A program made the translations under genes and the position numbers. From Sphingopyxis fribergensis (GTDB taxonomy: Bacteria; Pseudomonadota; Alphaproteobacteria; Sphingomonadales; Sphingomonadaceae), in the NCBI RefSeq assembly GCF_000803645.1, contig NZ_CP009122.1, positions 3,882,501 through 3,946,500 of the forward strand: 64,000 bases of DNA, written 5' to 3'. This document shows positions 56,113-63,075 of the stretch, piece after piece. Positions within the stretch are counted from its first letter, which is position 1; each line of letters begins with the position of its first letter. Below the pieces are notes generated by a model. It saw only the letters and a program-made list of their open reading frames with translations, had not been told where the DNA came from and ran no database searches.

Positions 56113-58437
56113 CTAGAACCCGGCCTTCAACGTGACGAAAAACTGCTGCGGCGCACCTGCCAACAGCGTCTGGGCATCGCCGCTGTTCGCAAAGCCGTTC
56201 GTCCCCATCGTCGATACATATTCCTTGTCGAACAGGTTCGTCGCATTCGCCTGGATCGAGATGCGGTCGTTCAGGCGATAGCCGATGCTGGCATCGACGA
56301 TCACGAAGCCGCCGACCTCGGCGTCATTCTCATAGGAATAATAGCGTTTCGACGTGTAGTTGGCTCCGGCGCGCACAAAGAAATCGCCATTGTCCCACGT
56401 GATCTCGCCCTTCGCGAGATGCTTGGGCGAATTGACCACCGTCTTGCCCGCGGTCGCCGCGACGACTGCGCCCGCGGCGGTCACGACGTCGTCCTGATAT
56501 TCGGAGTCGTTATACGCATAGGAGGCGAAGAGCGAGAGTTCGGGGGTGACGCGGAACGTCCCCGCCGCCTCAACGCCCCACGAACGGACGTCGCCGACGT
56601 TGCTGAGGATCGCGGGGTTGCCCTGAATGCCCGACCCGTTGGCGAAAGCGATAATGCGGTCCTTGAAGTCGACATAATAGCCCGCGATCACGCCCTGGAA
56701 ACGCGACGCTTTGGTGCGGAAACCAAGCTCGTAAGTGGTCGAAGTTTCGGGTTTCAGGTCGAGCGCGTCGAAGCCCGCCTGCGTCGTCGCAAAGGGTCCG
56801 CCCGTCGCCGACGATTCGAAGGCGCGGATATTTTCGGTATAGCTCGCGAACAGCTCATTATCGTCGTTCAGGCGATAGAGCAGGCCCGCCTGCGGCAGGA
56901 ACCAGTCCTTCGCCTCGGTCGTCCCCGACGCCAGCCCGCCGCTGACGACCGGGGTCGCGCGATTGGTGACGCGCAGCCCCTTCCAGCCCGCATTGATCTG
57001 GAAGCTGCCGAGGTCGAGTGTGTCCTGCACATGATATTGCAGCGTCTGGGTGTTGAAATCGAACTCCCACTGCGTCGCCAGCGGATCCTTCGGGAATTTC
57101 AGGCTGCCGCGGCTCGGCGCGCCCGTCGTGTCGGCCAGCCCATAGAAGCGCCGCGCCTGGTTGAAGGCGTTGTCCTCGTACCACATGCCGATTTCGAACT
57201 TGTTGTCGCCGACCTCGAACAGGCTGGAGGTGACGATGCCATAACGTTCGATATCATATTCGGTGGTGCGGATCGTCATCGGCGCGCCGCCCGGCGTAGT
57301 CACATAGGGCGTGAACCACAGGCCGCGGCCCTTGTTGCCATGATAATAGCCCATCGCCTTCAGCGTCCAATATTCGCCAAGCGGTGCCTCGACGCCGACC
57401 CCGGCCAGCCAGTCCTTGCGCAGACCCGCCGCGTCATAATAGGCATCGTCGACCGTCGCGACGGGCGCCGGGAAGGCCAGACCGACCCCGGCATAGGGCG
57501 CGGTGAAGGGCGTGCCGAGCGGCAGGCTGCCATTCGCGACACCCGCGTCATAAGCCGCGCGGGCGACCTGATTCTGATAGACTTTGGCGACCTGGACCGC
57601 GAGGTCCCAGTTCTTCGCATAATTGTCCCACTGATAGCCAAGGCGGCCGATCATGTCGGCGCTCAGGTCCTGATAGTCATTCTCGCGGCGGTTCGAATAG
57701 TTGACGAAGCCGAAGAACTGCCCGTCGCCGACGGGCTGGACGATCCGCGCATTGACCTGATCCTGGCGCTGGACGCCATTGCCCTTCCACTTGTCGGCAT
57801 CGGCCCAGGCATAGCTCAGCGACAGGCGCGGACCGCCGGGCGCGATCTCGCCGCTGTCGATTCGCGCGAAGATACGCTTGGTCTCATCGCTGCCATAGGT
57901 GCCCGACACTTCGACGCCGAGTTCTTCGGCCGGCTGGCGCGAGAAGAATTCGATCGTGCCGCCGAGATTGCTCGTCGACGCCGCGCCCAGCGAGCCCGCG
58001 CCCTGCGCGACTTCGACGCGGCCGACATTTTCGCTGATGATCGCGCGGCTGATGTGCAGGCCGTTATGGTTGCCGTAATTCATGTCGCCGAGCGGCACGC
58101 CGTCGAGCGTGAACCCCAGCTGGTTCTGGCTGAAACCGCGGATCGAGATGCGCGCCGACCATTCATAGGCGCCGAACGGGTCGGCGGCCTGGAAATTCAC
58201 CCCCGGCAGCTTGTCGATGGCCTTGAGCGGGCTGATCCCCGACACTTCGAGCGCGATATCGGCGGCGCCCAGTTCCTGTACCTGGCGTGCCTGGCCCTGA
58301 CCGAGCACGACGATTTCTTCGACATCGCCGCTATCGGTCGCATCGACCGCGGCTTCCTCGGCAAAGGCAGGCGTCGCGGCAAGCACGGCGATGAAGGCAG
58401 CCCCGGCCCGCAGGCGGTTCCTCAACTGAATGGTCAT
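56113..58437 (-). CDS. TonB-dependent receptor, ligand unknown
   Basis: A 774-residue outer-membrane receptor. The signal peptide ends near AATPAFA (residue 26). The TonB box (EEIVVLGQGQ) is at about residue 41, the plug domain with RISIRGFSQNQLGFTLDGVP at about 94-113, and the barrel ends QFFVTLKAGF. No transport partner, siderophore gene or regulator lies next to it and no Fur-like site was seen upstream. The ligand may be an iron chelate, vitamin B12 or an oligosaccharide. It is divergent from the collagen-like gene across an AT-rich gap. Confidence 0.9.
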   Translation of the reverse strand: MTIQLRNRLRAGAAFIAVLAATPAFAEEAAVDATDSGDVEEIVVLGQGQARQVQELGAADIALEVSGISPLKAIDKLPGVNFQAADPFGAYEWSARISIRGFSQNQLGFTLDGVPLGDMNYGNHNGLHISRAIISENVGRVEVAQGAGSLGAASTSNLGGTIEFFSRQPAEELGVEVSGTYGSDETKRIFARIDSGEIAPGGPRLSLSYAWADADKWKGNGVQRQDQVNARIVQPVGDGQFFGFVNYSNRRENDYQDLSADMIGRLGYQWDNYAKNWDLAVQVAKVYQNQVARAAYDAGVANGSLPLGTPFTAPYAGVGLAFPAPVATVDDAYYDAAGLRKDWLAGVGVEAPLGEYWTLKAMGYYHGNKGRGLWFTPYVTTPGGAPMTIRTTEYDIERYGIVTSSLFEVGDNKFEIGMWYEDNAFNQARRFYGLADTTGAPSRGSLKFPKDPLATQWEFDFNTQTLQYHVQDTLDLGSFQINAGWKGLRVTNRATPVVSGGLASGTTEAKDWFLPQAGLLYRLNDDNELFASYTENIRAFESSATGGPFATTQAGFDALDLKPETSTTYELGFRTKASRFQGVIAGYYVDFKDRIIAFANGSGIQGNPAILSNVGDVRSWGVEAAGTFRVTPELSLFASYAYNDSEYQDDVVTAAGAVVAATAGKTVVNSPKHLAKGEITWDNGDFFVRAGANYTSKRYYSYENDAEVGGFVIVDASIGYRLNDRISIQANATNLFDKEYVSTMGTNGFANSGDAQTLLAGAPQQFFVTLKAGF

Positions 58438-58843
58438 GGATGAATCCCCTTTCCCCGACAGCGAAATGGCGCCGGGATCGCGGGGGCATTAGGCGGGCGA
58501 TATTGCTGCGCTGCGGCGAAGGCGTGACGCCGCGATGACGGAAAAATGAAGAATCGGCGGCAATACCGACGCGCGGTCGCGGGAACCTTTAATTCAAATC
58601 AATTTAAGAAAGATTTGCCCCATTTCTGATCGAAATTCAAATGGACCAAGATGACAATCCAATAAGCGTAGAAATAATATAGTTAATCATTTTATACTGG
58701 ATTAGACGAAATCCGTACATTTCGCCTAAGTTACTAATTTACAACTGAGGTTAATATCAATTAATTTCAACATAAGGGGGAACTTGTCGGTCGTTCGTGA
58801 ATCTCACGCTTAGGGACCAGATCATGTACCAAGGGGACGTCTC
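58438..58843. other. AT-rich intergenic region upstream of the collagen-like gene
   Basis: 406 bases without a convincing gene. From about 58590 to 58790 the sequence is strikingly AT-rich compared with the rest of the window. It contains a perfect dyad, CGAAAT-N6-ATTTCG (58707-58724), and a possible -10 TATACT near 58692. The motif AAGGGG occurs near 58774 and again (58832) just before the start codon of the collagen-like gene. A long 5' leader is likely. A short open frame from GTG 58797 overlaps the next gene in another frame and is not accepted. Confidence 0.6.
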
Positions 58844-59797
58844 ATGTCTTTCCTCCGTCTTGAAATTAGCCCAACTCATCTCCTTCTCATTCCCGCGTGC
58901 CTCGCGCTTGCGGCCTGCGAATCCTCAGGCAGCTACCGCGTCGGCAGCGTCGGCGCGACCGGAGCAACCGGTGCCACGGGCCCGGCCGGCGCCACCGGCG
59001 CCACCGGCGCGGCAGGTCCAGCAGGTCCGGCCGGCGCGCCGGGCGGTACGCTGGGCCTGGGCGATGCCGGCGCGCTCGCGGTCGGCGGCCTTGTCGGTCC
59101 CGGCGGCGTCGCCGGCACCGGCCTGCTTGCCAACACCGGCGATCCCGCCAACGTCAATCCGGTGATCGGCGGCGTGCTCGTCAAGACGGGCGGCCTCGTC
59201 AATGTCATCGCCGACAAGGGTCTGCTCCTCGCCAGCGCGGTCGACGGCAAGGTGCCCGGCAACACCAACCTCGTCGGCACGGTCGTCGGTGTCGTCAAAA
59301 GCACCGGCGTCGCGCTTGTCCAGACGGGCAACGGCCAGCAATATCTGGTCGACGGCCTGACCGCCGCGCCCGGCCAGCTGATCACCGCGACGATCGGCAA
59401 GGCGACCGCAATCGGCAGTCCCGCCGCCTCGCCACTGATCGGGGCAAGCATCCTCTCGCCCGGCCAGAAAAACGGCAGTCTGCTGACGGTCGGCGTCGGG
59501 TCGGGCGGACAGCTTGTTACGCTCCAGCCCGGCACCGGCGGCAACCTGCTCGGCGGCGTCACGGGCGGACTGACAGGCGGCGGCACGACGGGCGGTAGCC
59601 CCGCCGGATCGCCCGTCGCGCTGGTCAGCAACGTCGTCACGACGACAACCGGCGCGCTCGCGCAAGTCGGCGGCGGCGTCACCGGAGGCACAACGGGCGG
59701 CGGCACGGCAACCGATCCCGTGACCGGCCTTGTCACCGGGGTCACCGGCACCGTCGGGGGCGTCCTTGGCGGCCTGAAACCGAAGCGCGGCAACTGA
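58844..59797 (+). CDS. Collagen-like Gly-rich lipoprotein, probable cargo of the adjacent TpsB
   Basis: A 317-residue protein. The signal peptide ends in a lipobox (LALAAC, Cys at about residue 25). At about residues 35-70 there are eleven uninterrupted Gly-X-Y triplets (GAT, GPA, GAA, GAP). The rest is Gly/Val/Thr-rich, with quasi-repeats such as GGLVNVIADKG, VVGVVKSTG, GGVTGGLTGGGTTGG and DPVTGLVTGVTG. No TPS domain, enzyme motif or cysteine besides the lipobox is seen. It lies 11 bases before a TpsB gene, with AAGGGG before the ATG. The idea of secretion to the cell surface is an inference. Confidence 0.8.
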   Translation: MSFLRLEISPTHLLLIPACLALAACESSGSYRVGSVGATGATGATGPAGATGATGAAGPAGPAGAPGGTLGLGDAGALAVGGLVGPGGVAGTGLLANTGDPANVNPVIGGVLVKTGGLVNVIADKGLLLASAVDGKVPGNTNLVGTVVGVVKSTGVALVQTGNGQQYLVDGLTAAPGQLITATIGKATAIGSPAASPLIGASILSPGQKNGSLLTVGVGSGGQLVTLQPGTGGNLLGGVTGGLTGGGTTGGSPAGSPVALVSNVVTTTTGALAQVGGGVTGGTTGGGTATDPVTGLVTGVTGTVGGVLGGLKPKRGN

Positions 59798-59808
59798 GGC
59801 CGCACCCG

Positions 59809-61443
59809 ATGCGCAATCTGCGCTACGCCTGTGCCGCGGCGGTGGCGGGAGCCTTGCTCCTTCCCGCCGCGGCGCTCGCGGCCCAGCCCGCGGCGACGCC
59901 GCTCGACGGCCGCCCGCCCCTCGCCCCCGACCGCAGCCGCGACCCGCTTCCCGACCCCGAGGCGAAACCGCTTTCGCTCGGCAAGGTCGAACTCGGCGCA
60001 CGGCCCGATGTCACCATCCGCGAAATTCGCTTCGTCGGCGCGGGCGTGCCCGCCAATGTCGGCCGCGCGGCGCAACGTTTCGTCGGCAAGCCCGCATCGG
60101 CGAACAATCTGGCGAAACTCGCCGCCGCGATGACGCGCGCCTATAACCGGTCGAGCGTCGCGCTTTTCACGCTCGTCATTCCCGAACAGGATCTGGCGGA
60201 CGGCATCGTCACCGTCGCCTCGGCCGAGGGATATATCGGATCGGTCACGCTGAGCGGCGAGAGCGAGAGCGGACCCGTGCCGCTCGTGGGGAAGATGGCC
60301 GCGCCCCTCGCAGGCCAACGGCCGCTGCCCCGCGCACGTTTCGAACGCGCGCTCGGCAATATCGCCGATATTCCCGGAGTCACCGTCACCCCCTCGCTCG
60401 CGCTCGGCGGCGAACAAGGCGCGGTCGCGCTCGACCTCGCGCTCGACGCAAAGAAGCCGACCGTCGGGCTCGGCTTCACGACGCGCACGAGCCAGTTCGT
60501 CAATGACGGCATCGTCGAAGCGAACGCGCGCGGCGCCAGCCTGCTGCGCAGCGGCGACGAAACGCGGCTCACCGGCGCCGCGGCGTTGAACCTCAAATCC
60601 CTGCTCTACCTCGCCGCGAGCCATTCGACGCCGATCGGTGCGGGCGGTACGCGCGCCGAAATCTCGGGCGCGGCCTTGCGCACGAAACCCAGCGGACTCG
60701 CGCTCGACGGCGAGGCGTGGAGCGCGGGCTTCGGCGTCACGCACCCGCTGATCCGCGCGACGCGGCGGAACCTGATTGCTGCGGCGCGGATCGATTATCT
60801 CGATTCCAAAAATGCGCTCTTCGGCTCGACGATCGCCGCCGAAAGGACCTGGACCGCGAACGGCAGCCTCGCGTTCCGTCTCAGCGAAGACCGCACCGTC
60901 GTGGGCGCGCGGATCGCCGGCGCCAAGGGCCTCGATTTCGCTGGCGCGCGCGTCGACCCCGGTGTCGGCGAGGTCGGCTTTCTCTATGCCGACGCCAGCA
61001 TCGAGGCAAATCAGGCGATCGGCAGGGCACTCGTCGTTCGCGCCGCCGCGACGGGGCGCTGGACGCGCGACCGCCTGCCCGCGGCGCAACGCTTCAGCGT
61101 CGGCGGCGCCACTTTTGGCCGCGCCTTCGACGACGGACTCGTCAATGGCGACCGCGGCTATGCGACCTTCGGCGAAGTCGCGCTCCGTCCGCTGCGCAGC
61201 GGCAAATTGGCGAAGAGCGAGATCTACAGCTTTGTCGATTATGCCGACGTCACTTTATTCGCGCGCACCGCGATCCCGGAAACCAACTTCCGGCTCGGCA
61301 GCTGGGGCGGCGGGGTGCGCCTATCCTATTCCGAAAATGCGACGATCGGCCTCGAACTCGCCGACGCATGGAACCAGCCGGTGCCGGGTTACGATCAGGA
61401 CTGGCGCGTCGCGCTCAGCTGGAAATTGTCGCTGCGTCCGTAA
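59809..61443 (+). CDS. ShlB/FhaC/HecB-type outer-membrane transporter (TpsB)
   Basis: A 544-residue protein with a signal peptide (ends near AALAA, residue 24). A Pro-rich linker is followed by POTRA domains: VTIREIRFVGAGVPANVGR (about 66-84) and DGIVTVASAEGYIGSVTLSGE (about 130-150). The rest is a 16-stranded barrel that ends WRVALSWKLSLRP. The conserved loop-6 area reads FSVGGATFGRAFDDG...GDRGYA, so the usual VRGY/F is changed. TpsB proteins translocate one partner exoprotein. The neighbouring collagen-like lipoprotein is the obvious partner. The 3' end overlaps the hemerythrin gene by 29 nt. Confidence 0.88.
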   Translation: MRNLRYACAAAVAGALLLPAAALAAQPAATPLDGRPPLAPDRSRDPLPDPEAKPLSLGKVELGARPDVTIREIRFVGAGVPANVGRAAQRFVGKPASANNLAKLAAAMTRAYNRSSVALFTLVIPEQDLADGIVTVASAEGYIGSVTLSGESESGPVPLVGKMAAPLAGQRPLPRARFERALGNIADIPGVTVTPSLALGGEQGAVALDLALDAKKPTVGLGFTTRTSQFVNDGIVEANARGASLLRSGDETRLTGAAALNLKSLLYLAASHSTPIGAGGTRAEISGAALRTKPSGLALDGEAWSAGFGVTHPLIRATRRNLIAAARIDYLDSKNALFGSTIAAERTWTANGSLAFRLSEDRTVVGARIAGAKGLDFAGARVDPGVGEVGFLYADASIEANQAIGRALVVRAAATGRWTRDRLPAAQRFSVGGATFGRAFDDGLVNGDRGYATFGEVALRPLRSGKLAKSEIYSFVDYADVTLFARTAIPETNFRLGSWGGGVRLSYSENATIGLELADAWNQPVPGYDQDWRVALSWKLSLRP

Positions 61444-61891
61444 TGGGTGGGCCAAGCGCCGATGCCGCCGCATAGAGCTTGTCGGCGAGCGGATAGAGTT
61501 CGCGCTCCTCGCGTTCGACCCGCGTCGCCAGCAAGCCGAAGACCTCTATCGTCTCGCGGCAGAATTCGGTCCATTTGGCAGCGACGCGCCCAGCGGTCCA
61601 TTTATCGTCATAGGCGACATATTCCGCCGCCAGGTCGCCCATCTCCAGTTCGAATTCGCACGTGATGTGCATCAGGTCGGCGTCGCCCGTCGCGCGCAGG
61701 CGCGGATAGAGGATCCAGTCCTCGCATTTCAGATGGCGGACCAATGTCTCGCGAAGCCGCGCGCGCGCCGACGCCAGTTCGGCCAGCCGCGCCGGCCCCG
61801 GCGCCTGGAGCAATTCGGTCACGATCCGCGCCAGCGCGATCAACGCCGCATGTTCGGCGCGCAGTCGCTCCATTTCGCGGCTCAGCGGCAT
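61415..61891 (-). CDS. Hemerythrin-like (HHE domain) protein
   Basis: A 158-residue four-helix protein with the hemerythrin ligand pattern: LRAEHAALIAL (His about 15), LVRHLKCEDWILYP (His about 53, Glu about 57), LMHITCEFELEMG (His about 74) and REERELYPLAD. One His of the typical set seems replaced by Glu, which suggests a non-oxygen-carrying di-iron site. Such proteins often sense or detoxify oxygen, nitric oxide or peroxide. A dyad (61959-61974) lies 68 nt upstream of the start. It converges with and overlaps the TpsB gene. Confidence 0.85.
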   Translation of the reverse strand: MPLSREMERLRAEHAALIALARIVTELLQAPGPARLAELASARARLRETLVRHLKCEDWILYPRLRATGDADLMHITCEFELEMGDLAAEYVAYDDKWTAGRVAAKWTEFCRETIEVFGLLATRVEREERELYPLADKLYAAASALGPPITDAATISS

Positions 61892-61958
61892 GACACCTCC
61901 AGCGATATGAGCGGTCCCTCACGGCCATTTTTAAGGCACCGCAATCGGAAAGCAAATT

Positions 61959-61974
61959 GATATTGGATAATATC
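61959..61974. promoter_or_regulatory. Dyad GATATT-GGAT-AATATC upstream of the hemerythrin gene
   Basis: A perfect 6-bp inverted repeat with a four-base centre, extendable with mismatch to TTGATATT/AATATCGAA. The form recalls NsrR/Rrf2-type or FNR-type operators, which would suit a hemerythrin gene. It lies between the divergent hemerythrin and ku genes and could act on either. Confidence 0.4.
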
Positions 61975-61997
61975 GAAACGCACGACGGGCTCATACC

Positions 61998-62023
61998 GGG
62001 AACCGCCCGCCGCCTTGTCCATT
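61998..62023 (+). promoter_or_regulatory. Possible general-stress (EcfG-type) promoter of ku
   Basis: GGGAAC (61998-62003) followed after 16 bases by CATT (62020-62023) differs in one base from the alphaproteobacterial EcfG consensus GGAAC-N16/17-CGTT. It lies 29 nt before the ku ATG. Confidence 0.35.
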
Positions 62024-62052
62024 GTGTCTCGGGATAGCGAAAGGGAAAACCG

Positions 62053-62919
62053 ATGGCCGCACGTGCATATTGGAAGGGTCAGATCCGGCTCGCTTTGGTG
62101 TCGATTCCGGTCGAAATCTATTCGGCGACCAAATCGGGCGCCGCGGTCACCTTTCGCCAGATCCACGAACCGAGCGGCAAGCCGATCAAATACGAAAAAA
62201 TCGTGCCCGGCATCGGCGCGGTCGACCATGACGAGATCGTCAAGGGGTTCGAACTGTCGAAAGGCAATTATGTGCTGCTCGATGAGGAGGAGATCGAGGC
62301 GGTCAAGCTCGAGAGCAAGCGCACATTGGAGCTTGTCCAGTTCGTCGATACCGACGCGATCGACGTCCTCTATTATACCAAGCCCTATTATGTCGTTCCC
62401 GCCGACGAGCTCGCCGAAGAGGCCTATATCGTCCTTCGCGAAGCGCTGAAGCGCACCAAGAAGGTCGGGCTCGGCCAGCTATCGCTCCGCGGACAGGAAC
62501 AGCTTGTCGCGCTGCGCCCGTGCGGGCGCGGCCTCGTGCTCGAAGTGCTGCGCTACGCCGACGAGGTGAACAAGGCGGCAAATTATTTCCGCGACGTCGG
62601 CAATGACAAGCCCGATGCCGACCTGCTCGACCTTGCCGAAACATTGATCGCCAAGAAGAGCGGCGAATTCGACGCCAGCGACTATCACAACCATTATATC
62701 GACGCGCTCAAACGCGTGATTGCCAAGAAAGCGAAGGCCAAGGGCAAGCGCGTCCTCGAAGATGTCGAGGAACCCGCTGATACCGGCCGCGGTTCGAACG
62801 TCATCGACCTGATGGCGGCGCTCAAGGCGTCGGTCGACGGCAAGAAGACCGCGCCCGCGAAGGCGGCGCCGGCCAAGAAGGCCCCGGCGAAGAAGCAGCC
62901 GGCGCGCAAGCGGGCTTAG
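62053..62919 (+). CDS. ku: Non-homologous end-joining protein Ku
   Basis: A 288-residue bacterial Ku. The core (about 1-260) starts with AARAYWKGQIRLALVSIPVE and has YEKIVPGIGAVDHDEIVKGF, KPYYVVPADELAEEAY and GLGQLSLRGQEQLVALRPCG. It forms a ring dimer on DNA ends and recruits LigD, encoded directly downstream. Residues from about 260 form a basic, low-complexity tail (KAAPAKKAPAKKQPARKRA) that should help DNA retention. A GAAAGGGA site precedes the ATG. ku and ligD are separated by a hairpin repeat. Confidence 0.95.
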   Translation: MAARAYWKGQIRLALVSIPVEIYSATKSGAAVTFRQIHEPSGKPIKYEKIVPGIGAVDHDEIVKGFELSKGNYVLLDEEEIEAVKLESKRTLELVQFVDTDAIDVLYYTKPYYVVPADELAEEAYIVLREALKRTKKVGLGQLSLRGQEQLVALRPCGRGLVLEVLRYADEVNKAANYFRDVGNDKPDADLLDLAETLIAKKSGEFDASDYHNHYIDALKRVIAKKAKAKGKRVLEDVEEPADTGRGSNVIDLMAALKASVDGKKTAPAKAAPAKKAPAKKQPARKRA

Positions 62920-62955
62920 CGCTATGGCGTTTGCGCCTTGCCTCTCTCCCTCGTT

Positions 62956-63055
62956 CCCCTGCGAAGGCAGGGGCCCATCACCGGGACCATCGTCGCTCCC
63001 GATCCGTTCGGTCGATTTCGACAAATCAGGTGATGGGCCCCTGCCTTCGCAGGGG
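62956..63055. repeat. Perfect 27-bp inverted repeat between ku and ligD
   Basis: The left arm at 62956-62982 starts CCCCTGCGAAGGCAGGGG and ends CCCATCACC; the right arm at 63029-63055 is its exact reverse complement. The arms themselves contain a palindromic CCCCTGC..GCAGGGG. The 46-base loop has no gene. It resembles other repeat elements here but has the longest perfect arms. Confidence 0.93.
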
Positions 63056-63075
63056 CACAGAATGGTCCGGTTCTG

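Noticed and set aside
56419..58443. 674-codon plus-strand frame opposite the second TonB receptor
   Set aside because: Shadow frame without a ribosome binding site. The receptor has signal peptide, plug and barrel end.
58797..59165. 122-codon frame starting with GTG before the collagen-like gene
   Set aside because: It runs in another frame through the Gly-X-Y repeats and has no better ribosome binding site than the accepted gene.
58933..61089. 718-codon minus-strand frame opposite the collagen-like and TpsB genes
   Set aside because: Composition follows the Gly-rich repeats read backwards. No start signal and no domain.
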